Origin: Bifidobacterium aerophilum
GTDB lineage: Bacteria > Actinomycetota > Actinomycetes > Actinomycetales > Bifidobacteriaceae
Length of the DNA: 47,798 nt
Assembly: GCF_010667685.1 (NCBI RefSeq)
Contig: NZ_WHZW01000014.1
Span: 50,025 to 97,822, forward strand
Direction: 5' to 3'
The position numbers were made by a program, and so were the translations under genes. The stretch's first letter is position 1, and each line of letters begins with the position of its first letter. Shown in pieces: positions 41,349 to 47,798 of the stretch. The notes beneath the pieces were generated by a model. The model saw only the letters and a program-made list of their open reading frames with translations. It made no database searches and was not told the DNA's origin.

Positions 41349-41369
41349 GTTTTAGATGGGGAGCATGTC

Positions 41370-42641
41370 CTAGAACCTCCGCGCTACGTGTGCGACCAAT
41401 GGCAACATGGCAACGGCCAGCATGAACGTCATCGCCAGAACCGCTCCCGCTGGATAAACGCTGTACGCCCAGCCGTATGCGATCTGCCCGAGAGGCTGGG
41501 CACACATACTCGTGGAAAGCGCGAGCGACATCACCTTGCCGGTCATGTCCTCGGGGCAGCTCATCTGGATCGCCGGCACGGCGATGAGGTTCGCGAGGGT
41601 GATGGCGACCATGGTTCCGCAGGTGCTCGCCGTGAGCGTCGCAAGGCGCACTCCATCGCCGGCGGGAAGCGCCATGACGAGCGCCTGGGGCAGGATGGTG
41701 AGCGAGAAGGCGGCGATTGTCGTCGGGAATCGTCGCTTGGAAAGCGACTTTGCGGCCCGTCCTCCGACGAGCGCGCCAAGCAGTCCGGATACTCCCACGA
41801 GGCCGTATGCAAGGCCGTATGCCGTGGAGTCGAACCCCAGCACGGTCCGCACCATGTAGGGGAAACCGACCTCCGCATAGCCCGTCACCAGAAAGTTGAG
41901 CGCAGCGCAGAGCAGCACCAGATGCAGTACATGGGGGCGCTCGCGAGTGAGGAAACGTCCGGCGCGCACAAGGTCATCGAGGGCCGAGGTGCGCCCATCG
42001 TCACCGCGTTCGGGAGCGCCGAGCCGGATGAAGCACTCCACGACCGCGGCCGTGCCGAATCCCACGATGGTGACGCCCATCATGGGCATGGCGCCCACCG
42101 CCGCGTAGAGCACGCCGCCGAGCACGGCGGGCACGAGCGTGCTCGTCTGGTTCACCACGTTCACCACGGCCATCGCGCGGCGCATCACGTCCTCGCCGTG
42201 GGAGCGGAACATCTGCGGCAACGCCGCCTGCACCGTGGGCGTCTCCATGGCGTCGAGCACGGCGAGCACCACCTGCATCACGGCGATCGCCGCCAGATTG
42301 AATCCGGTAGCCGAGAAAATCGCCGCGCAAATGAGCACCGTTGCGGCGGAGAGCGTGTCGAGGGCCACCATGACGGTCCGGCGGTTCCTGCGGTCCGCCA
42401 CCACGCCGCCGAGGGGCGAGAGCAGAATCGTGGGCAGGATACTCGCCGTGAGGATGGAAGCGAACGCCGCGGCCGAGCCGGTCTCGTCAAGCACCCACAT
42501 GGACATGGCGAACCGCAACATGAGGTTGGCGAAGAGCGATATGCCGAGACCTGCGACAAGCAGATAGAAGTCGCGTACTCGAAGAGGGTCTGCAGCTTGG
42601 CTGCTTTGCGGTTGAGTCGTGTATTCGGACGTGTTCGTCAT
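41370..42641 (-). CDS. MFS efflux transporter, macrolide-type (423 aa)
   Basis: This is a twelve-helix major facilitator of the MefA/DHA3 type. The N-terminal half begins RVRDFYLLVAGLGISLFANLMLRFAMSMW and has the loop motif GGVVADRRNRRTVM between helices 2 and 3. The central loop (LGAPERGDDGRTSALDDL) separates the halves. The ATG at 42641 follows AAGGAAAGGAAC; the longer in-frame start lacks a site. Such proteins export macrolides or other amphipathic compounds, but the substrate is not readable. A TetR operator lies 40 bp upstream and the regulator gene follows at 42790-43452 in the same orientation. Confidence 0.88.
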   Translation of the reverse strand: MTNTSEYTTQPQSSQAADPLRVRDFYLLVAGLGISLFANLMLRFAMSMWVLDETGSAAAFASILTASILPTILLSPLGGVVADRRNRRTVMVALDTLSAATVLICAAIFSATGFNLAAIAVMQVVLAVLDAMETPTVQAALPQMFRSHGEDVMRRAMAVVNVVNQTSTLVPAVLGGVLYAAVGAMPMMGVTIVGFGTAAVVECFIRLGAPERGDDGRTSALDDLVRAGRFLTRERPHVLHLVLLCAALNFLVTGYAEVGFPYMVRTVLGFDSTAYGLAYGLVGVSGLLGALVGGRAAKSLSKRRFPTTIAAFSLTILPQALVMALPAGDGVRLATLTASTCGTMVAITLANLIAVPAIQMSCPEDMTGKVMSLALSTSMCAQPLGQIAYGWAYSVYPAGAVLAMTFMLAVAMLPLVAHVARRF

Positions 42642-42680
42642 TATCGAGTTCCTTTCCTTGGTATTCATGGATATCCATTC

Positions 42681-42697
42681 AGACCGACCGTCGGTCT
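42681..42697. promoter_or_regulatory. TetR operator upstream of the MFS gene
   Basis: AGACCGACCGTCGGTCT is a perfect dyad (8-bp arms, one central base). A near-identical site lies upstream of the module C TetR gene at 43487-43503, so both genes are probably repressed by that TetR. Confidence 0.75.
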
Positions 42698-42789
42698 GTC
42701 ATGATGATAAAAATGCGCCCGGCAAAGGGCGCACAAACGCCCTTTCACTTGGGCGCTGTAATTTGCAAACCAGTGTGCCTGGGCACGGC

Positions 42790-43452
42790 CTATGCGGACG
42801 CCGCTTCCCCTTCCGGCATCAGGGCCGTGAGGCCCTTGACCGCTCGCAGGATGAGCGTCTCGTCGAATACCGGTACGCCGATGGCGTCAAGCATCGTGGC
42901 GAGGCAGCGGATACGCCGTTCCATGTCGGTACGGTCGGCGGGATAGAAGCAGGGCATGAGCCAATAGTTGCCGAGGAGCGAGAGCAGTTGCGCCGCCTCC
43001 TCGGGATATGCCGTGGGAATCGAACCGTCCTGCACGCCCATGTCGATGAGCGAGCGGAAGGACTCCGGCAGCCTCGTTGACCAGAAGCGCATATTCGCGG
43101 TGAAGAACGCGGGATCCTTGAGGAGCGCGAGCTGGGATCGAACGAGATCCAAGTGATCGGGGGCGTCCACGGCGGAAATGACGAGTGCGCGCAACTTCTC
43201 CAACGCGCTCATGTCATCACGCTCGATGAGTTCGTCGAGGAGACGCGAGGTGACGGCCCACTCATCGGCGTTCAGCTGGTCGAGAATCGCCTCCTTCGAT
43301 TTGAAATGGTGATAGAGCCCGCCCTTGGAAAGACCCAGATCGTTCAGGATGTCCTGGATGGATGTCTTCTCGTAGCCCTTCTCGGCGAAGAGCCTTCGTG
43401 CGGAATCGAGGATTCGCCGTTCAGTGTCCTCGTGGTGCGTATGGTGCGCCAT
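42790..43452 (-). CDS. TetR/AcrR-family regulator, module C (220 aa)
   Basis: Its HTH is textbook TetR: RRILDSARRLFAEKGYEKTSIQDILNDLGLSKGGLYHHFKSKEAIL. The all-helical C-terminal domain would bind the inducer. The strong AAAGGAGGAGG site fixes the ATG at 43452. Matching dyads upstream of this gene and of the MFS exporter gene support autoregulation and control of efflux, in the manner of the MFS-TetR pairs common in bifidobacteria. The gap to the MFS gene (42698-42789) holds no other gene. Confidence 0.92.
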   Translation of the reverse strand: MAHHTHHEDTERRILDSARRLFAEKGYEKTSIQDILNDLGLSKGGLYHHFKSKEAILDQLNADEWAVTSRLLDELIERDDMSALEKLRALVISAVDAPDHLDLVRSQLALLKDPAFFTANMRFWSTRLPESFRSLIDMGVQDGSIPTAYPEEAAQLLSLLGNYWLMPCFYPADRTDMERRIRCLATMLDAIGVPVFDETLILRAVKGLTALMPEGEAASA

Positions 43453-43486
43453 GACCTCCTCCTTTCTTTTCTTCCCCAGAGCATAC

Positions 43487-43503
43487 AGACCGTCGGTCGG
43501 TCT
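43487..43503. promoter_or_regulatory. TetR operator upstream of its own gene
   Basis: AGACCGTCGGTCGGTCT has the same outer arms (AGACCG/CGGTCT) and length as the site at 42681-42697, with a slightly asymmetric centre. Presumed autoregulatory site. Confidence 0.7.
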
Positions 43504-43663
43504 GTCAAATGGTCGAATAGACTATCGCGCGCTGTGCTTGAATATCCACAACGCGGCAGGATGAAAAAGACCGACAAGCAGCGAGCTTCAATTCAACGTG
43601 TCTGAGGACAGATACATGACTTTTGGCATGACATGATTTCACTGTCTGGATGACCATCCGCCG

Positions 43664-43760
43664 ACTGCGCAAGTGCGAGGGAATGGACGGCTGTCGCGGT
43701 ACGGCAAGTCGGTTGAGTCCAGACTCAACATCTCCAAGAAGCGATCGTCGGGTAGCGCCG
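43664..43760 (+). repeat. ychF-tail repeat R3 (diverged)
   Basis: GGTTGAGTCC...AACATCTCCAAGAAGCGATCGTCGGGTAGCGCCG aligns with R1 across both the 5' flank and the ychF-derived core, ending in the same TAGCGCCG. It is the most diverged copy and marks the boundary between modules C and D. The surrounding gap 43504-43851 has no gene. Confidence 0.6.
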
Positions 43761-43851
43761 CGCACCCCGAGTGGGTAAGAAACGGCGGCGCGTCACTGCC
43801 TTCCGTGGGGATGGGGTTTCCATTGTGTACGTCCACGCGGTTTTCCGATAC

Positions 43852-45363
43852 TCACCTCGTCGTTGTGCGGGATATCAGCGCGACGATTCCTAGGGTGACG
43901 AGAATGACCGCGGCGGCCGTGGCGAAACTGCCGGTCATCGCGGATTCGTAGGCGCGGGAAGCTGTCTGCCGTATCAGCTCGCCCGTCGTGTCCGCGAATT
44001 CGGTCGCCTGTTGGAAATCCAGCATCACGGAACCGGCCGATTGCGCGCTCAGCCCGGCTGACTGTGCGAGATCGTGGAATCTCTCCGCATACAGTCCGCT
44101 CTGTATGCTGCCGAAGATGCCCACGCCGATGATGGATCCGAACTGACGGAACACGGTCAACAGGCTGGAGCCGGCGCCGGATCGCTCGACCGGCACCCGG
44201 CCCATGGCCCATGTCAGCATTGCCGGCTGACCCGTTCCCAATCCGAGACCGGCCATGATCTGGCCTGTCAGCATCGTCGCCTGCTGCAGCGTCCCGTCTG
44301 ACCATCTCATGGCGGCGCCGATCGTCAGCATGCCGGCGGCCAGGCATCCCAAGGACAGCAGGCTTGTGCCGCGCGAGCCGATTCGGGAGACGATCCAATC
44401 GTTCATCCGTGATCCCGCGATGGATGCGACGACCAACGGCATCAGCAGCATGCCGCCGATCAGCGCGCCGTGACGCAGCACCGTTTCCAGATAAGCGGGC
44501 ATGATGAAGATGATGCCGTACATCGAGAAGTTCAGCATCATCAACGCCGGTGCGCAGGCGGCAAACGACGGGTCCTTCATCAGGTCGAGTTCCATCAGCG
44601 GATTGCGTGATGCGCGGTCATGCAGTACGAATCCTGCGATCAACACGACGCCGATCATCATCGGAATCCAAGCGTTTGCGGACAGGATGCCGTGCTGTGC
44701 ATTGACCAGACCGGTCGAAAACAGGGTGAATCCGGCGAACATCATCGCCACCGACATCCACGGCATACGCAGCGACCGGGATTCGTGCGATGCGTTCGTC
44801 CATGGAACGTACATGCGGATAACCGCGATCACGGCGAGAAACACCGCGCCGTCGAACCCGAAAATGCCGCGCCAACCTAGCGTCGCGGTGAGCGCGCCGC
44901 CGACGAGTGGACCGAACGGGACGCCCAAGGTGCCGGCTATCGCCCATGCGGTCATTGCGCGGGATAGTTCGGAGCCTCGAAACAGGATGCCGAGCAGCGC
45001 TTGTCCCATCGGAATGACCACGCCCGCGCCGGCGCCCATGATCGACCGCGAGACGAGCAGCGCCGGCACGTTTCCGGCCATGAGTCCGATCGCGGATGCG
45101 ACTACGAACATGCTCAATCCGGCAAGCATGGTTCGCAGATGGCCGATCCTATCGCCGAGGAATCCGGCCAGTAGCACCACGGCCGCGAATACGAGATTGT
45201 AGCTGGACACGATCCACTGTTGTTCCGCCATGCCAGCTCCGAGCGATTCGGCGATGTCCGGCAGCGCCACATTGAACGCCGTGGTGTTGATCATCATCAC
45301 CAGTTCGGCCGCGCACAGGCACACCAGGGATCGGTTCGGATCCTTTCCTGTTGCATCATTCAT
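43852..45363 (-). CDS. DHA2-family (14-helix) drug exporter (503 aa)
   Basis: This is a multidrug-type major facilitator of the EmrB/QacA group. It starts at NRSLVCLCAAELVMMINTTAFNVALPDIAESLG and has the motif C-like segment ...IMGAGAGVVIPMGQALLG, the loop GDRIGHLRTML, and a second half beginning near PAYLETVLRHGALIGGMLL. The length of about 500 and the number of hydrophobic segments fit 14 helices. The ATG at 45363 follows AAAGGATTG; a TTG two codons earlier is possible. It is divergent from the TetR gene at 45511, with twin dyads in between, so it is probably induced by its own substrate. Confidence 0.9.
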   Translation of the reverse strand: MNDATGKDPNRSLVCLCAAELVMMINTTAFNVALPDIAESLGAGMAEQQWIVSSYNLVFAAVVLLAGFLGDRIGHLRTMLAGLSMFVVASAIGLMAGNVPALLVSRSIMGAGAGVVIPMGQALLGILFRGSELSRAMTAWAIAGTLGVPFGPLVGGALTATLGWRGIFGFDGAVFLAVIAVIRMYVPWTNASHESRSLRMPWMSVAMMFAGFTLFSTGLVNAQHGILSANAWIPMMIGVVLIAGFVLHDRASRNPLMELDLMKDPSFAACAPALMMLNFSMYGIIFIMPAYLETVLRHGALIGGMLLMPLVVASIAGSRMNDWIVSRIGSRGTSLLSLGCLAAGMLTIGAAMRWSDGTLQQATMLTGQIMAGLGLGTGQPAMLTWAMGRVPVERSGAGSSLLTVFRQFGSIIGVGIFGSIQSGLYAERFHDLAQSAGLSAQSAGSVMLDFQQATEFADTTGELIRQTASRAYESAMTGSFATAAAVILVTLGIVALISRTTTR

Positions 45364-45375
45364 AATCAATCCTTT

Positions 45376-45448
45376 AAGATACGAACTAGTTTCTTATAAG
45401 CCATAGGGCATTATAGATAGCTGCGAATAAGAAACGCTATAGTATCTT
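45376..45448. promoter_or_regulatory. Twin operator sites in the MFS/TetR divergent promoter
   Basis: AAGATAC-N6-GTTTCTTAT occurs at 45376-45397 and, inverted, at 45427-45448 (different N6). Each site is itself an imperfect dyad (AAGAwAC/GTwTCTT). The sites are 51 bp apart, one near each divergent promoter, as expected for a TetR regulator controlling both genes. Confidence 0.7.
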
Positions 45449-45510
45449 GTGATGGGTGGCGTGAACGATGATCGAACGCAGAGCCCATGCCGTGCGATGG
45501 AGATGAGACT

Positions 45511-46152
45511 ATGGAAGCGGATATCACGCAGAAGCGGACGCGCCGTCGAGGCAAGGTCTTGGAGACGGCCATTCTGGAAGCCGCGTGGGAGCAACTGTCC
45601 ACATGCGGCGCCGAGGAATTCACCTTCGACAACGTGGCTGCCAGGGCGCACACCAGCAAGCCGGTGCTCTACCGGCGATGGGCGAACCGCGCGGAACTGT
45701 TCGTGGCCGCAGTGCGATGGCATCGAGGACGTGCCGTCATCGAGTGTCCGAAAACCGGCACGCTCAGGGGGGACGTCATCTCCATCCTCCTGCAGCTCAA
45801 CCGCAAGCAGTCCGATGCGGTGATGGTATTGGCCAAGTTCGGCGTGTACGCCAGCTGGCTTGGCGTGAGCGCGCACGAACTGTACGAACGTACGATGATG
45901 AGCGACCGGCCCAGCATCATGATGGCCGTCGACAACGCGCGAGCGCGAGGCGACATCACCTGCGAGCTGCCGGAATCGCTGCTGCGCATGCCCGGAGAAC
46001 TCGGGCGCGCGATCATCCTGCGCGACATGCGTCCCCTGTCCGAAGCGGACATCGTCGCCACGGTCGACGAGCTGTTCCTGCCGCTCGTCGACCACTACGA
46101 GCGTCGGGCGAGAGCTGTCGGCAGGGGTGTGCCGACGAATGCGGCGGGGTGA
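45511..46152 (+). CDS. TetR/AcrR-family regulator, module D (213 aa)
   Basis: The HTH is VLETAILEAAWEQLSTCGAEEFTFDNVAARAHTSKPVLYRRWANRAELFVAAV, with the PVLYRRW variant of the TetR recognition motif typical of TetR_C_16/AcrR drug-efflux regulators. The C-terminal domain ends with a basic tail. The ATG at 45511 has GGAG 8 nt upstream; an earlier in-frame ATG lacks this. It is divergent from the DHA2 exporter and presumably represses it through the twin dyads. Confidence 0.9.
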   Translation: MEADITQKRTRRRGKVLETAILEAAWEQLSTCGAEEFTFDNVAARAHTSKPVLYRRWANRAELFVAAVRWHRGRAVIECPKTGTLRGDVISILLQLNRKQSDAVMVLAKFGVYASWLGVSAHELYERTMMSDRPSIMMAVDNARARGDITCELPESLLRMPGELGRAIILRDMRPLSEADIVATVDELFLPLVDHYERRARAVGRGVPTNAAG

Positions 46153-46276
46153 GGTTGAGCTGCGACGCGCCGATGGGTTAACGATAATCTTCTCGGGGGA
46201 GTATTGTGACTGCCGTTTTCATCGACGACGGTCATCCGCGGCGGATGATCCCATGGCGGAAAAGAGAGGAACCGAA

Positions 46277-47596
46277 ATGACGTCGATCAGCATGCCGAAG
46301 CAAAGTCGGGCCAGTCGCAAGCAAACGGTCTCGCAGCATACCGAAGCTCCGCAGTCCGGTGGTTCCAGCGTGACCAACGAGCAGCAGCCGAAGCTGCCGT
46401 ATCTCCTGTGTGCCGGCCTGTTCTTCGGGCCGCTGACCTGGATGGGTCCGGTCGGTGCCGGACGCAACATCCTTACCCCGCAGATCTTCAGCAATCTCGA
46501 CCCGGCCGGCAAGGTCGCGGCCGTCGCCCTGATGTCGTCGTTCGTGTCGCTTGCCGGCCTGATCGCCAACTTCGTGTTCGGCGCGCTTTCCGATGTGACC
46601 CGCACGCGTTGGGGCAAACGAAAGCCGTACATTGTCGGCGGGCTGATCGTTCAGGCGCTTATGTTCGTCGTCATCGCCAACGTGACCTCGATCGGCGCGA
46701 TCATCGCCGGCTGGGTCGTCGTCGCCGTCGCGGAGAACGCCATCGCCGCGGCAATGGTCGCCCAGCAGTCCGACCGCATTGCGCCGCGCTGGCGTGGCAC
46801 CGCATCCATGTGCTGGGGCGTCGGCTGGACCTGCTGCCAGATCATCACCATCATCGCATCGCAGTTCCTCGGCAATCCGCGGGCCGGCATGTATCTGCTC
46901 GCCGGCATCTCGCTCGTACTTGGTCTCGTCCACGTGCTGCTCATGAACGAGCAGTCCAACCTCGACGAACCGCGCGTCCGCTTCGACGCCGGCAGCCTGC
47001 TCAGCCACTTCTTCCTGCCCGTCCACGGCGCGCGCGACTACTACCTCGCGCTCGGCGGCAAGCTGCTCATGGTAGTCGGCGGCACCTGCGTGAGCCTGTA
47101 CCAGCTGTACATCTTCACCGACTACATCCACCTGAGCGTCGACGCCACCAAGATCGCGGTCGCCACCATGACCTCAATCTCCATGTTCACAGGCATCGTC
47201 TTCGGCGTCATCGCCGGCCCGCTTGCCGACAAATTCGGCCGTCTCAAGGCGCCGGTCGCGATCTCCGTCATCTTCATCGGCATCGCCGCGATCTTCCCGT
47301 TCATCTGGCCGCAGGCATGGGCCATGTACGCGTTCGGCGTGATCACCGGCGTGGCGAACGGCGTCTACAACTCCATCGACGGCGCCCTCAACCTCGCCGT
47401 GCTGCCGAACAAGGACACCGCGGGCAAGGATCTCGGCATCATCAACTTCGCGAACACGCTCTCGCAGATCATCGGCACCGCGATCGCCGGAGGCATCATC
47501 ACGCTGTTCGGTACCTACCGCGCCGTGTTCCCGGCTTCGTTCGTGATCTCGCTGCTGGGTGCGTGCCTGTTCTTCTGCATCAGGAAGGTCAAGTAG
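46277..47596 (+). CDS. MFS transporter, sugar/glycoside (SUC/GPH-like) type (439 aa)
   Basis: This 12-helix transporter has a cytoplasmic N-terminal tail of about 40 residues. The loop GALSDVTRTRWGKRKPYIVGG is the form found in sucrose/glycoside symporters (SLC45/GPH-like). The C-terminal half has GPLADKFGRLKAP and GVANGVYNSIDGALNLAVLPNK. The ATG at 46277 follows AGAGAGGAACC. The substrate is probably an oligosaccharide or glycoside, but no hydrolase gene is visible within the window. A possible promoter (TTGAGC 46155, TTAACG 46178) lies just after the TetR stop, so it may be an independent unit. Confidence 0.85.
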   Translation: MTSISMPKQSRASRKQTVSQHTEAPQSGGSSVTNEQQPKLPYLLCAGLFFGPLTWMGPVGAGRNILTPQIFSNLDPAGKVAAVALMSSFVSLAGLIANFVFGALSDVTRTRWGKRKPYIVGGLIVQALMFVVIANVTSIGAIIAGWVVVAVAENAIAAAMVAQQSDRIAPRWRGTASMCWGVGWTCCQIITIIASQFLGNPRAGMYLLAGISLVLGLVHVLLMNEQSNLDEPRVRFDAGSLLSHFFLPVHGARDYYLALGGKLLMVVGGTCVSLYQLYIFTDYIHLSVDATKIAVATMTSISMFTGIVFGVIAGPLADKFGRLKAPVAISVIFIGIAAIFPFIWPQAWAMYAFGVITGVANGVYNSIDGALNLAVLPNKDTAGKDLGIINFANTLSQIIGTAIAGGIITLFGTYRAVFPASFVISLLGACLFFCIRKVK

Positions 47597-47798
47597 CGCA
47601 ATCGGGCAATGTCCGTGCAGGCGGGCGGCATCAGGTCGCATGCCTTTGCCGTTGCGTCGTCCGACGGGCGAGGATATGCGGCGTTGGCGTCGCATGCTCG
47701 ACTGGTGATGCCGCAGTCCGACACCGTGTTTAGTTAACTGATGGATTGAGTGGCGACGCTGACGCTCGCACCATGCGTGGTGTTGTTTGAAAAACGTA
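47597..47798. other. Intergenic tail of the window
   Basis: This stretch of 202 bp has no supportable gene. GTTTAGTTAACTGA near 47728 is an AT-rich dyad-like patch that could be an operator for the next gene, which lies outside the window. Confidence 0.3.

Noticed and set aside
37987..45448. Insertion sequence or transposon behind the repeated ychF tails
   Set aside because: No transposase, integrase or terminal inverted repeats were found in any module.

Overview
The window looks like a Bifidobacterium chromosome. Support comes from its high G+C, strong GGAGG/AAGGAG ribosome-binding sites, actinobacterial-type proteins (class C sortase pilus, M23 endopeptidase with a CVHWG motif, fused EcfA, tandem Lrp) and bifidobacterial-style sugar and peptide genes (GH127, Xaa-Pro peptidase, prolyl iminopeptidase). 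The species cannot be fixed from the sequence alone.

Layout. (1) 1-6753 is the right end of an integrative element: a zeta-toxin module, a topoisomerase III gene, small unknown genes, a dyad-controlled Xre-containing operon and a tyrosine recombinase. It ends at a 3' tRNA fragment (6707-6753, most like tRNA-Asn), read here as attR; the intact tRNA and attL should lie left of the window. (2) 6846-11411 starts with a cluster of DnaA-box-like sites. A sortase-pilus operon follows (major pilin with LPMTG, ancillary protein with MPSTG, class C sortase), then an M23-type secreted protein. (3) 11456-20317 carries core metabolism: a pyridoxal/pyridoxamine kinase, O-acetylhomoserine sulfhydrylase, an ECF vitamin-type transporter (S, fused A-A, T) with an overlapping double-domain Lrp regulator, and a catabolic-type acetolactate synthase. 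(4) 20386-28068 begins with four diverged copies of a 53-bp tandem repeat. It then has a MacB/LolD-FtsX ABC exporter facing a NarL-type response regulator and an unusual histidine kinase made of two fused sensor-kinase units, the second lacking the phospho-acceptor His. (5) 28149-37743 holds a proline-peptide theme (prolyl iminopeptidase, ProC, an orphan peptide-binding lipoprotein, Xaa-Pro peptidase), a GH127 arabinofuranosidase and the conserved GTPase gene ychF.

(6) 37697-45448 is the most interesting stretch. The last codons, stop and terminator of ychF recur as imperfect, same-orientation repeats at about 39.7, 41.3 and 43.7 kb. They divide the accessory DNA into small modules: a broken metallo-beta-lactamase-fold hydrolase plus a TetR gene; an AT-richer HAD phosphatase plus a decayed DUF4160/DUF2442 pair; an MFS exporter plus a TetR gene with matching operators; then a DHA2 drug exporter divergent from a TetR gene with twin operators. 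No recombinase gene is present. This suggests repeated insertion of small elements at the 3' end of ychF, with the recombination machinery lost or supplied in trans. A sugar-type MFS transporter closes the window.
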